In this document: piece by piece, positions 15,108 through 23,046 of the stretch
Layout: every line of letters begins with the position of its first letter
How positions within the stretch are numbered: position 1 is the first letter of the stretch
From: Chloroflexota bacterium
Lineage (GTDB): Bacteria; Chloroflexota; Dehalococcoidia; SM23-28-2; RBG-16-64-32
Length of the DNA stretch: 31,951 nucleotides
Direction of reading: 5' to 3'
NCBI GenBank assembly: GCA_005882715.1
Contig: VBEI01000095.1
Span: 1-31,951 of the forward strand
The notes under the pieces: model-generated
The model's database searches: none
Told to the model about the DNA's origin: nothing
What the model saw: only the letters and a program-made list of their open reading frames with translations
Program-made: the position numbers and the translations under genes

Positions 15108-16181
15108 GTGACTTCGCTAAACATCGGCCTGATCGGTTGTGGCTTCATCGGCCGCTTCCATTCGATCGCCATCCGGTACTTGATGAAGCAGGGGCTCGTC
15201 GATGCCCACTACGTGGCGGTGTGCGATCTTGACGAAGCGCGCGCCCTCTCCTTCGCGGAACGGACGGACGCCGAGTTGGTCGCAACGAACGCGAAGGAAC
15301 TCATCGACTCGCGTGAGGTAAACGTCGTGTACGTATGTGTGCCGACCGCCGGGCACAAGGAACTCGTCTTGCGCGCGGCGGAACAGGGGAAGCATATCTT
15401 CTGCGAGAAACCGCTGGCGACGAATCTCGCCGACGTCGAAGAGATGGTGGCCGCGGCTGAGGCGGCGGGCGTCAAGGCCGGCGTCGGGCTGATCCTCCGC
15501 CACTCGCCGATATTGACCGTCCTGAAGTCGCTAACCGAAGACCCGACGCTCGGCCGCCTGATGATTGCCGTTTTCCGCGATGACCAGTTCTTCCCAGTAC
15601 AGGGACATTATGCGAGCGACTGGCGAAAGGACCGGTCGCTATCGGGATCGGGGACGCTGCTCGAACATTCGATCCATGACGTGGACGTCCTCCACTGGTT
15701 CGCGGGGGATATTGGAAGCGTGAGGGGAAGCATCGAGAATTTCGCCGGTCATGACGGCGTCGAGGACCTGGCAGCGGCTCACATCGAGTTTACGAGCGGA
15801 GCGCGCGCCGAATTGGTCTCGATCTGGCACAATGTGCTTCGCCGGCCGTCTTCGCGCCGCCTGGAGCTGTTTTTCGAGAACGCTTACTTTCACATCGAGA
15901 ACGACTTCAGCGGGCCGATTAGCTTTCAGAAGCACAATGAGGAGCCGGTCATCATGAGCGAAGACCAAGTGACCCAACGCTACCTGGAATTGATCGGCCT
16001 TCCGGCGGAACCTTTTGCAGGCGTCTTGCGCTTCTCCCTGGAAGACTATCTGTTCCTCAACGCGGTCGCGCGAGGTGACGACCCATCTCCGGACTTCCGG
16101 GTTGCGCTCGAGGCGCATCGGGCTGTGGATGCGATCTACACCTCGGCGAGCGCGGGTGGCCAGACCGTACCGCTGTCGTAG
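15108..16181 (+). CDS. Gfo/Idh/MocA-family oxidoreductase
   Basis: A 357-residue NAD(P)-dependent dehydrogenase of the Gfo/Idh/MocA family, which acts on sugars, inositols and related polyols. The Rossmann motif GLIGCGFIGRFHS starts at residue 7, CEKPLATN contains the family EKP lysine (substrate and proton transfer), and the second domain holds GSGTLLEHSIHDVDVLHWFAGD, with the conserved DxxxH-type pair near its end. The start is GTG at 15108, which places the Rossmann strand at the very N-terminus as usual. It begins 34 bp after the TetR stop and is probably in the same transcript. The specific sugar is unknown. Confidence 0.9.
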   Translation: MTSLNIGLIGCGFIGRFHSIAIRYLMKQGLVDAHYVAVCDLDEARALSFAERTDAELVATNAKELIDSREVNVVYVCVPTAGHKELVLRAAEQGKHIFCEKPLATNLADVEEMVAAAEAAGVKAGVGLILRHSPILTVLKSLTEDPTLGRLMIAVFRDDQFFPVQGHYASDWRKDRSLSGSGTLLEHSIHDVDVLHWFAGDIGSVRGSIENFAGHDGVEDLAAAHIEFTSGARAELVSIWHNVLRRPSSRRLELFFENAYFHIENDFSGPISFQKHNEEPVIMSEDQVTQRYLELIGLPAEPFAGVLRFSLEDYLFLNAVARGDDPSPDFRVALEAHRAVDAIYTSASAGGQTVPLS

Positions 16182-16204
16182 GAAATACAGTGCGCGCTCG
16201 CTGC

Positions 16205-16219
16205 TGGCCGCAGCGGCCA
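16205..16219 (+). other. Short perfect hairpin after the oxidoreductase gene
   Basis: TGGCCGC-A-GCGGCCA is a perfect 15-bp palindrome that can fold as a 6-bp stem with a 3-nt loop. There is no T tract behind it, so it is at most a weak or Rho-assisted end for the oxidoreductase transcript. Confidence 0.35.
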
Positions 16220-16325
16220 CTCTGTCCCAGAGACATTAGTCAAATCTTCACCGAAATGCGCTAACTCGAGTTGATTGGCGGCGTCTATTCATTAGGAGGC
16301 AGTATACGAGGAAGGAAGCGAAATC

Positions 16326-16496
16326 ATGAAAGCGGCTAATGTACTTACAGGGACGCGATTGCCCGACGAATCAGGCCAGGCGCTGGCCGAGTACAGCCTC
16401 ATCCTGACGTTTATCGTTGCCGTCTGCGTGCTCGCCGCCACGCTGCTTGGTGTCGCGATAGCGTCCGGCTTCGGAAACATCTTGCCGGCTTTCTGA
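16326..16496 (+). CDS. Flp/Fap-type pilin
   Basis: A 56-residue prepilin. After the short leader MKAANVLTGTRLPDESG comes QALAEYSLILTFIVAVCVLAA, in which the predicted prepilin-peptidase site is Gly17/Gln18 and the Glu lies at +5 (Glu22) followed by Tyr, the hallmark of Flp pilins. A single hydrophobic helix of about 20 residues and a short C-terminus complete a mature protein of 39 residues. A strong GAGGAAGGAA Shine-Dalgarno sequence stands 5-8 bp before the ATG. No Tad assembly gene (ATPase, TadZ, RcpA-like secretin or prepilin peptidase) is nearby, so the machinery must be elsewhere. It would be secreted and assembled outside the membrane. Confidence 0.82.
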   Translation: MKAANVLTGTRLPDESGQALAEYSLILTFIVAVCVLAATLLGVAIASGFGNILPAF

Positions 16497-16545
16497 CGCC
16501 TTCCGCCAAAGCTTTGAGCCGTACCGCCGGGAGGATGGGCCCGGC

Positions 16546-17859
16546 TTATCGCGATATGGGAGACCCTTGTCCCTCAGCGAGATAAGACCCCCACTCCTCG
16601 CCACGGCTCCAGTCGAGCATGATCACTTCGATCTCTTCTCCCGGTTCGACTACGTCGATTTCGGCCGGGATAAGAGTAAGGGCGTTGGCGCGCATCATCG
16701 AGGTCAGAATTCCCGAACCCTGCGCGCCGGTTAGTGACGCATAGTGCTTGCCGTCGCGCTCGGTCACGATGCAGCGCGCCAGAAATACGCGAGGGTCATT
16801 GCGATTGACGATCCGCTCCTGTGCGATCGCGCGGACGAGGGGCCGGCGCCAGTCGCGCTTGCCCATCATTTTCAGGATCGCCGGCCGCCCGAAGATCTCG
16901 AACGCCACCATTGCGCTGACGGGATTGCCCGGCAGGCCGATGTGCGGTATGCGCCGGGCGTCTTTTTGGAAGCAGCCGAATGCCAGCGGTTTGCCGGGCT
17001 TCATTGCCACGGTCCAGAAATCAATCTCGCCCTCGCGAGTGAGGACGTCCTTCACGATGTCGTAATCGCCTCTAGAAACGCCGGCGGACGTAATCAGCAG
17101 GTCCGCTGCCAAACCTTCGTGGATCTTCGCGGCAAGCTCTTCTACGGTATCCCTTGCAATGCCGAGCATCATCGGCCTACCGCCGTAGCGGTGCACAAGA
17201 GCGGAGACGCTGTGCGCATTACTGTCGTAGATGCGAGCGCCGGACCGGGGCTGGCCGGGCTCGAGGAGCTCATCGCCCGTCGATAAGACGGCGACTACAG
17301 GCCGCCTGAAAACGTTCACGGCCGCTGTCCCGACTGAAGCGATGACGCCTATTTCCGAGGGCCGCAGCACAGTGCCTTTCGAGACAACGACCTGACCCGC
17401 TCGGAGGTCCTCTCCCGCCCGGCGAATATTGGCTCCGGGCTGGGCGGCCTTAAGGACCTTCACGTCAGCAGTTAGCTGGCGCGCACCCGACGGAGCGGTC
17501 TCGAACGGTTCGTCCGTTTCCTCGAAAGGGACAATGGCGTCGGCGCCTCCTGGCACCGGGGCGCCGGTCATGATACGCACCGCCGTTCCCGGCACAATGC
17601 CACCATCAAAGGTGTAGCCTGCGGCAACTTCGCCGATGACGCGGAGCTGCACCGGGGCTTCTGCGCTGGCGCCCGTCGTGTCCGCAGCGCGGACCGCGTA
17701 GCCGTCCATGGCGGTATTGTCCAAAGGCGGAATGTCGAACGACGAGCTCACGTCCTCAGCTAGCACCTGACCCAGGGCATCTACCAACGGCTTCTTTTCC
17801 GCGGAGAGGACGTCTACGTAGCTGAGAATGCGGCTGAGGGCTTCTTCAATGGATATCAT
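16546..17859 (-). CDS. moeA: Molybdopterin molybdenumtransferase
   Basis: A 437-residue MoeA, which inserts molybdate into adenylylated molybdopterin to form Mo cofactor. Visible blocks are PLDNTAMDGYAVRAADT, VRIMTGAPVPGGADAIVPFEET, the MoCF-domain VLSTGDELLEPGQPRSGARIYDSN and ITSAGVSRGDYDIVKDVL, GKPLAFG and LPGNPVSAMVAFEIF. Domain IV ends with VEPGEEIEVIMLDW. The start MISIEEALSRIL at 17859 matches the family; the longer frame to 17889 (KPAKFYLLS) adds ten unlikely residues. It follows the AsnC-domain gene by 42 bp on the same strand and is probably transcribed from the promoter at 18194-18221. No other cofactor gene or molybdoenzyme lies in the window. Confidence 0.94.
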   Translation of the reverse strand: MISIEEALSRILSYVDVLSAEKKPLVDALGQVLAEDVSSSFDIPPLDNTAMDGYAVRAADTTGASAEAPVQLRVIGEVAAGYTFDGGIVPGTAVRIMTGAPVPGGADAIVPFEETDEPFETAPSGARQLTADVKVLKAAQPGANIRRAGEDLRAGQVVVSKGTVLRPSEIGVIASVGTAAVNVFRRPVVAVLSTGDELLEPGQPRSGARIYDSNAHSVSALVHRYGGRPMMLGIARDTVEELAAKIHEGLAADLLITSAGVSRGDYDIVKDVLTREGEIDFWTVAMKPGKPLAFGCFQKDARRIPHIGLPGNPVSAMVAFEIFGRPAILKMMGKRDWRRPLVRAIAQERIVNRNDPRVFLARCIVTERDGKHYASLTGAQGSGILTSMMRANALTLIPAEIDVVEPGEEIEVIMLDWSRGEEWGSYLAEGQGSPISR

Positions 17860-17901
17860 GGAGAGTAGATAGAACTTCGCTGGTTTCAATTCCCTGGTTA
17901 T

Positions 17902-18147
17902 CTAGCCGAGCCGCACCACCAGACAGGTGGTCGTACGCTGCACGCCGTCCACTCGCTGGATGCCATCCGTGATCGCCCGCCCCATCTTGTCGAGATCGTC
18001 GGACTCGAGCAAAGCGATTACGTCGTATGGTCCGGTGACAGCGTCAACCGCGACGACGGTCGCCTCCGACAGCTCAAGCCTCTTTACCCCCTCTCCGACG
18101 GCATTTGCCTTGCCCACAGCCGATTCGATTAAGACGTAAGCCCGCAT
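17902..18147 (-). CDS. Stand-alone Lrp/AsnC ligand-binding (RAM) domain protein
   Basis: An 81-residue protein equal to the C-terminal RAM domain of Lrp/AsnC regulators without the helix-turn-helix. MRAYVLIESAVGKANAVGEGVKRL..VVAVDAVTGPYDVIALLESDDLDKMGRAITDGIQRVDGVQRTTTCLVV shows the beta-alpha-beta-beta-alpha-beta pattern, with the VTGPYDVIA turn typical of amino-acid-binding RAM dimers. It cannot bind DNA alone; it may sense amino acids as an oligomer or modify a full Lrp. A good GAGGAGG Shine-Dalgarno sequence lies 8-10 bp before the ATG. It is transcribed divergently from pheST and leads into moeA. Stand-alone copies are widespread in archaea and several bacterial phyla. Confidence 0.88.
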   Translation of the reverse strand: MRAYVLIESAVGKANAVGEGVKRLELSEATVVAVDAVTGPYDVIALLESDDLDKMGRAITDGIQRVDGVQRTTTCLVVRLG

Positions 18148-18193
18148 TTTCGAAATCCTCCTCTATCGATGCACTCTCGATTTTGCGCTGCAA

Positions 18194-18221
18194 ATCATAT
18201 CGCGAGGGAGAGGCCTGTCAA
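18194..18221 (-). promoter_or_regulatory. Promoter of the AsnC-domain/moeA unit
   Basis: Reading the minus strand, TTGACA (18221-18216) is followed after 16 bp by TATGAT (18199-18194), a near-consensus sigma-70 promoter. The start is predicted around 18187, about 40 nt before the ATG. Its -35 lies 23 bp from the -35 of the divergent pheST promoter, and a perfect CCAGCTGG palindrome sits between them at 18231-18238. Confidence 0.65.
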
Positions 18222-18244
18222 GCACGCAGACCAGCTGGCTCGCG

Positions 18245-18274
18245 TTGCCCGCGATTTCCTGTGCCGCCTATAAT
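18245..18274 (+). promoter_or_regulatory. Promoter of pheST
   Basis: TTGCCC (18245-18250) and a perfect -10 TATAAT (18269-18274) are spaced by 18 bp. Transcription should start near 18281, leaving a leader of about 33 nt. This rules out upstream in-frame starts at 18245 and 18275 and supports the ATG at 18314. I see no T-box or attenuator in this short leader. Confidence 0.65.
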
Positions 18275-18313
18275 ATGCCACGCCAAACGGCCCTCCGGTC
18301 CCTATCGAAGAAG

Positions 18314-19360
18314 ATGACGTCCGTGTCAGACCCTATCTCCGAAATCGAAGACGCTGCTATGCGAGAGCTAGCCGTGATAAGTGATGCTACCCAACTCGAG
18401 GCGTGGCGTCTGTCTTATCTTGGTCGGAAAGGGAAACTGACGCGGATCCTAAGAGGGCTCGCGGACCTGCCGCTCGAGCAGCGACGCAGCCTAGGGGCTG
18501 AGGCGAACCGAATCAAATTGCGTCTTGAAACCGCTCACCGAGAGAAACTTGCTCGATTCGAACAAGACCGCGTCGCTCAAGTAACGGAAGGCGAGCGGCT
18601 CGATGTGACGTTGCCGGGACCACCTCTGCCACGGGGCGGCCTCCACCCAATCACCCGAACTCTGCAAGATGTTCTGCGCGTGTTTGAGAGCATGGGGTTC
18701 CAGGTGGCAGAAGGGCCCGAGATCGAGTGGGACTATTACAATTTCGAGGCCCTCCGCATCCCGGCCGACCACCCCGCCCGCGACATGTGGGACACCTTGT
18801 GGATCGATTGCGAGCGTGAGGGCAGGCGTTCCATGCTGCTGCGGACGCATACGTCGCCGAACCAGATCCGCATCATGGAACGCACTCAGCCGCCCATTCG
18901 CGTCGTGGTCCCGGGGAAGTGTTATCGCTTCGAGGCAACGGACCCGACGCACGAATGGATGATGACCCAGGTGGAAGGCCTGGCAATTGATGACGGCATA
19001 AGCATGGCCGATTTGAAAGGTACACTGGCAGAATTCGCGCGTCGCATCTTCGGAGAAGAGCGCAAGGTGGCTTTTCGCTGCGACTACTTCCCGTTCGTCG
19101 AGCCCGGAATGGAGTTGCGTATCGATTGTTTCATCTGCCGGGGCGCGGGTTGCCGCACCTGCGGCCGGACCGGCTGGATCGAGATATTGGGCGCCGGCAT
19201 GGTGCATCCTGAGATCATCGCCAACGCGGGCTATGATCCGGACCGCTACACCGGATTCGCTTTCGGCCTGGGGATCGAGCGCATCGCCCTGCTTCGCCAT
19301 GGCGTGGACGACATCCGGCACTTCTACGCGAACGACTTGCGTTTCCTGCAGCAGTTCTGA
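18314..19360 (+). CDS. pheS: Phenylalanine-tRNA ligase alpha subunit
   Basis: A 348-residue class II synthetase subunit that, with PheT, charges tRNA-Phe as an (alpha-beta)2 tetramer. The N-terminal coiled-coil tRNA-binding region (SDPISEIEDAAMRELAVISDATQLEAW..YLGRKGKLT) is followed by HPITRTLQDVLRVFESMGFQVAEGPEIEWDYYNFEALRIPADHPARDMWDTLW and motif 2 (FRCDYFPFVEPGMELRIDC). The CFICRGAGCRTCGRTGWIEILGAGMVHPEI segment and motif 3 GFAFGLGIERIALLRHG complete the catalytic core. The start is set by the promoter at 18245-18274 and by length (usual about 340). pheT follows after 10 bp. Confidence 0.96.
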   Translation: MTSVSDPISEIEDAAMRELAVISDATQLEAWRLSYLGRKGKLTRILRGLADLPLEQRRSLGAEANRIKLRLETAHREKLARFEQDRVAQVTEGERLDVTLPGPPLPRGGLHPITRTLQDVLRVFESMGFQVAEGPEIEWDYYNFEALRIPADHPARDMWDTLWIDCEREGRRSMLLRTHTSPNQIRIMERTQPPIRVVVPGKCYRFEATDPTHEWMMTQVEGLAIDDGISMADLKGTLAEFARRIFGEERKVAFRCDYFPFVEPGMELRIDCFICRGAGCRTCGRTGWIEILGAGMVHPEIIANAGYDPDRYTGFAFGLGIERIALLRHGVDDIRHFYANDLRFLQQF

Positions 19361-19370
19361 CGCTTCCTTT

Positions 19371-21779
19371 ATGCGAATACCGCTTCGCTGGCTGGCCGAT
19401 TACGTTGACCTCATGCTCCCGACCGAAGAGCTTGCTCGTCGCCTCACGACGGCAGGCGTAGAGGTGGGCGCGATCATCTCCTCTGCGGGCGACTGGGCGG
19501 GTGTCACCGTCGCGGAGGTCGTCGACATAAAGCCACATCCTGACGCGGAGCGGCTTGTCCTGGTCGCGGTTCGCCTGGGAGACGATAGGACGCAGACGGT
19601 CGTATGCGGTGCGCCGAATGTCGCCGTCGGCCAGAGGGTGGCATTCGGTCCTGTTGGGACGCGCTATATCAACGGGCATACGGGGGAGCGGACCATACTG
19701 AAGAAAGTGAAGATCCGCGGCGTGGAGTCCGCGGGCATGATCATGTCGGAGAAGGAGCTGGGAATATCCGATGAGCATGAAGGGATCCGCGTGCTGCCCG
19801 AGGACGCGCCGGTAGGGGAGCCACTTGCGTCTATCCTCGGCGAGACCATCTTCGACCTTGACCTGACCCCCAATCGGCCGGACCTGCTTTCAGTCCTGGG
19901 GGTTGCCCGCGAGGTGGCGGCACTCAGCGGCAGCAAAGTGCGCGATCCGTCGATTGTGTACGAGGCGACCGGCGAGCCCATTAGGGGGCGCGCGCAAGTG
20001 GACGTGCTGGACCGCGAGCTTTGCCCGCGCTACGTCGCTGCGCTGGTCGAGGGTGTGAAGATCGCCGAGTCACCCGCTTGGATGCAGCAGCGTCTAATCG
20101 CGGCGGGCATGCGTCCGATCAACAATGTTGTGGACATAACGAACTACGTCATGCTTGAGATGGGCCAGCCTCTGCACGCATTTGACTTCGCTGGGCTAAA
20201 GGACCGGCGAATCGTCGTGAGGCGAGCAAGGCGCGGCGAAAGTCTTCGACTTCTCGACGGAATGGACAGAGAGTTGTCGCCGGAGATGCTGGTCATCGCG
20301 GACGGTGACGATGCCGTAGGCGTCGCCGGTGTAATGGGAGGCGCCGAAAGCGAGGTAACGGAGGAGACGAAGACGGTGCTCCTGGAATCGGCTAATTTTA
20401 GGGCGACGAGCATCAGACGAACGCGCCAGGCCCTAAAAGTCGAGACGGATGCGTCTAAGCGCTTCGAGAAAGGGCTCAGTGTCCACCTGCCACCCATCGC
20501 TGCGGAGCGGGCTGTCAAGCTCATGGTCGAGATTTGCGGAGGACGAGCGGCGCAAGGCCTCATCGATATCACGTCCGGAAAGCCGAAGGACGTCCGCGTC
20601 ACACTTACGCAAGAGCGCCTGCAGCGCGTGCTCGGGGTCGAGTTGCCATCCGGTGAGGTCCGCCGGGTGCTGGAAGGACTGGGCTTTGGCTGCCGCTGGG
20701 TCCCGCCCGACCGCTTCATCGTACGGGTTCCCTATTGGCGGACCGATGTCTCGATCGCCGACGACGTGGTGGAGGAAATCGCGCGCATCGTCGGCTATGA
20801 CGAGTTGCCAACGACGCGCCTTCGCGGCGAGATCCCCCCCGCGCAGAGGCAGCCGATGCGGGAGCTGCGGGAGAGGGTTCGTCATGCGCTCGCCGCTTCA
20901 GGACTGCGCGAAGTCATTACGTACTCTCTCACGGATCTCCCCACGCTTCAGAAGGTACTCCCTCCTGAGGACCTAGCCACATCGCCACCGCTTCGAATCG
21001 CCAACCCGATGAGCCGAGAGTTCGAATACGCGCGGACAACGTTGCGCGGCTCAATACTTCAAGCGCTTGCCAAGCATATCCGCGTGTCGGGGGGCCATCT
21101 GATCAGTGTGTTCGAGGCCGGGCGCGTTTACCTACGGAGCGACAATGACCTACCTCATGAGATCGAGACTGTTTGTGCCGCCCTTTCCGGGCGCAAGCCC
21201 AATCGCTGGGGCCAGCCAACCGGAGAACCGGCAGGCTTCTTCGAAGCGAAGGCTCACCTGGAGCACGTTCTCGCTGGGCTTCGTGTTGCCGCTGAATACC
21301 GAGAAGCGGTCGAGCACCCCTATCTTTCAGGCCGCACCGCCGAGGTGGCGATCGATGGCAGGCGCGTGGGTTTGCTCGGAGAGCTGCATCCACGCATCGC
21401 TGCTTCGTTCGAAATCAAGCAGGATGTGGCTATGTTCGAGCTGGATCTCGAGGCGCTAATGCCGCACGTGCCTGAGACCGTCCATTATGAACCGGTGTCT
21501 CCATATCCATCGGTGGAAGAGGATCTCGCGATAATCCTTGACGAGGACATTCCGGCTGGCCGGGTGATCGGAATGATCGAGGATTCTCATATGGTGCGTT
21601 CGGTGTCAATCTTCGACGTATATACCGGCCCGCCGGTTCCAAAGGGGAAGAAGTCTCTAGCGTTCTCGATTTCCTTCCAGTCCGGTGCGAAAACGCTGAC
21701 TGATGAAGAAGTCGCAGAGGAGCGACGGCGGATAGTCCAGCGGCTGCGGCGAGAACTCGGGGCAGAATTACGAAGCTGA
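19371..21779 (+). CDS. pheT: Phenylalanine-tRNA ligase beta subunit
   Basis: An 802-residue beta subunit, normal for the bacterial long form. The order is an N-terminal strand MRIPLRWLADYVDL, an EMAP/OB-type tRNA-binding domain (VTVAEVVDIKPHPDAERLVLVAV..KIRGVESAGMIMSEKELGI), B1 and B3/B4 editing domains (DVLDRELCPRYVAALVEGVKI), B5, the catalytic-like core and a C-terminal FDX-ACB anticodon-binding domain (PVSPYPSVEEDLAIILDEDIPAGRVI). The ATG at 19371 follows the pheS stop by 10 bp; a longer frame upstream overlaps pheS and is not used. The stop lies 1 bp from the convergent rplT stop, leaving no room for a terminator between them. Confidence 0.96.
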   Translation: MRIPLRWLADYVDLMLPTEELARRLTTAGVEVGAIISSAGDWAGVTVAEVVDIKPHPDAERLVLVAVRLGDDRTQTVVCGAPNVAVGQRVAFGPVGTRYINGHTGERTILKKVKIRGVESAGMIMSEKELGISDEHEGIRVLPEDAPVGEPLASILGETIFDLDLTPNRPDLLSVLGVAREVAALSGSKVRDPSIVYEATGEPIRGRAQVDVLDRELCPRYVAALVEGVKIAESPAWMQQRLIAAGMRPINNVVDITNYVMLEMGQPLHAFDFAGLKDRRIVVRRARRGESLRLLDGMDRELSPEMLVIADGDDAVGVAGVMGGAESEVTEETKTVLLESANFRATSIRRTRQALKVETDASKRFEKGLSVHLPPIAAERAVKLMVEICGGRAAQGLIDITSGKPKDVRVTLTQERLQRVLGVELPSGEVRRVLEGLGFGCRWVPPDRFIVRVPYWRTDVSIADDVVEEIARIVGYDELPTTRLRGEIPPAQRQPMRELRERVRHALAASGLREVITYSLTDLPTLQKVLPPEDLATSPPLRIANPMSREFEYARTTLRGSILQALAKHIRVSGGHLISVFEAGRVYLRSDNDLPHEIETVCAALSGRKPNRWGQPTGEPAGFFEAKAHLEHVLAGLRVAAEYREAVEHPYLSGRTAEVAIDGRRVGLLGELHPRIAASFEIKQDVAMFELDLEALMPHVPETVHYEPVSPYPSVEEDLAIILDEDIPAGRVIGMIEDSHMVRSVSIFDVYTGPPVPKGKKSLAFSISFQSGAKTLTDEEVAEERRRIVQRLRRELGAELRS

Positions 21780-21780
21780 G

Positions 21781-22140
21781 CTAGCCGGCCAGCGCCGCTT
21801 TGGCCGTTTGCGCGATTTTCGCGAACGCGGCCTCGTCGCGAACGGCGAGGTCCGCGAGCACCTTGCGGTCGATCTCGACTTTCGCTTTGCCGAGCCCGTC
21901 GATGAGCTTCGAATAGCTGAGGCCGTGGAGCCGGGCGGCGGCGTTGATGCGCGTGATCCAGAGCCTGCGGAACTGGCCCTTGCGGTCGCGCCGATGCTCG
22001 TAGGCGTAACGAAGGGCGTGCATGACGGACTCGTTCGCCTGGCGGAAGAGTTTGTGCCGTGAGCCGCGATGGCCCTTCGCCATGCGGATGATTTTCTTGT
22101 GGCGCCGTCGCGTGACCGCGCCGCCCTTGACTCTGGACAC
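21781..22140 (-). CDS. rplT: 50S ribosomal protein L20
   Basis: L20, 119 aa, an early-assembly 23S rRNA-binding protein that in several bacteria also represses its own operon by binding the rpmI leader. The long basic N-terminal extension (VKGGAVTRRRHKKIIRMAKGHRGSRHKLFRQANESVMHALRYAYEHRRDRKGQFRRLWITRINAAARLHGLSYS) is essentially the family consensus. It follows rpmI by 17 bp and ends the infC-rpmI-rplT run. Whether the autoregulatory RNA exists here cannot be seen by eye. Confidence 0.97.
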   Translation of the reverse strand: MSRVKGGAVTRRRHKKIIRMAKGHRGSRHKLFRQANESVMHALRYAYEHRRDRKGQFRRLWITRINAAARLHGLSYSKLIDGLGKAKVEIDRKVLADLAVRDEAAFAKIAQTAKAALAG

Positions 22141-22157
22141 AGATCTTCTCCTGTCTC

Positions 22158-22361
22158 TTAAGAATACGGCATAAGCCGGCGCACGCGCCTTGCGGTACCG
22201 GGCGACACAGCCATCTTGCGTGAGATGAGTCGAAGCGTCTCGCCGCGCTTCTTTCGCCGGAAGTTGTTGATGTTTATCTTGCGGCGGAGCACCTTGCCGC
22301 TACCGGTAAGGTAGAAGCGGCCCTTCGCGCCGGAATGCGTCTTCATCTTGTATTTCGCCAC
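22158..22361 (-). CDS. rpmI: 50S ribosomal protein L35
   Basis: L35, 67 aa, a small basic protein of the large subunit. KYKMKTHSGAKGRFYLTGSGKVLRRK is the family N-terminus, with the usual KMKTH and TGSGK motifs; the central INNFRRKKRGETLRLISRK and the tail SPGTARRVRRLMPYS are diverged but keep the length. The ATG has ATGs and Lys codons right after it and is the only sensible start. It lies 27 bp after the infC stop and 17 bp before rplT. Confidence 0.96.
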   Translation of the reverse strand: MAKYKMKTHSGAKGRFYLTGSGKVLRRKININNFRRKKRGETLRLISRKMAVSPGTARRVRRLMPYS

Positions 22362-22388
22362 GGTGTTCTCGTCCTTCCGACCTTTGCG

Positions 22389-23000
22389 TTAGCTGCTGGC
22401 CAGCGGTTCGGCGCCGTCTGTGCCCGTTCCGCGGCCGTTGCCATCGGGGGAAGCCGAGTTCTCGCCCGGCTCTTTTCCCTTAAGCGGTTTCTTCACTGTC
22501 GGCGTCAGTATAACGCTGAGGAAGCGGCCTTCCATGCCGGGCGGCTTCTCTACCGAAGCAGCTTCGCCGAGGCGAGACAGCGCACGGTCGAGGACCTCCT
22601 GACCGACCTCAGGATGTGACATCTCCCGTCCGCGGAACATCACTGACAGCTTGACCTTATCGCCCTCAGCGAGTAGTCGCTCAACCGTGCGGACCTTCAG
22701 GTCGATATCGTGCTGCCCCGTACGCGGGCGCAGGCGCACTTCGTGCACCATTGTGCCGCGTTGGTGCTTCCGAGCGTCCCTCTCCTTCTTCGCCTGCTCG
22801 TATTTCCACTTCCCGTAGTCGAGCAGTCTACAGACGGGAGGATTGCCGTTGGCGTCCACCTCGACCAGGTCGAGGCCGGCTTCGCGGGCGCGCGTCATTG
22901 CGTCCGGGAAAGGGATTACGCCTACGTTCTCACCATTCGCGCCTATGAGACGGACCTCTCTCGTTCGGATCCGTTCATTAATCCGAAGCTCTCGGAGAAT
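22389..23000 (-). CDS. infC: Translation initiation factor IF-3 with an AUU start codon
   Basis: IF-3, 203 aa from the proposed start. Codons from 23000 on the minus strand read ATT CTC CGA GAG CTT CGG ATT AAT GAA CGG ATC CGA and give LRELRINERIRTREVRLIGANGENVGVIPFPDAM, the conserved IF-3 N-terminus. An in-frame stop (TGA) lies two codons before the ATT, and no ATG, GTG or TTG exists until the internal Met in PDAMTRAREAG (22898), which would remove half of the N-terminal domain. GAGAGG stands 9 nt upstream. AUU starts on infC are known from E. coli and others and allow autoregulation through start-codon discrimination. The C-domain (MVHEVRLRPRTGQHDIDLKVRTVERLLAEGDKVKLSVMFRGREMSHP) is complete, followed by an acidic, Gly-rich tail. 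Confidence 0.95.
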   Translation of the reverse strand: MLRELRINERIRTREVRLIGANGENVGVIPFPDAMTRAREAGLDLVEVDANGNPPVCRLLDYGKWKYEQAKKERDARKHQRGTMVHEVRLRPRTGQHDIDLKVRTVERLLAEGDKVKLSVMFRGREMSHPEVGQEVLDRALSRLGEAASVEKPPGMEGRFLSVILTPTVKKPLKGKEPGENSASPDGNGRGTGTDGAEPLASS

Positions 23001-23046
23001 AAGTCAGGCCCTCTCGGTCAACGCTTGCGCCACAATTAGCGACATA

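Noticed and set aside
16205..16219. An intrinsic terminator
   Set aside because: Perfect hairpin but no following T tract on either strand.
18491..19321. A 276-codon minus-strand frame
   Set aside because: It lies entirely inside pheS, which has all synthetase motifs.
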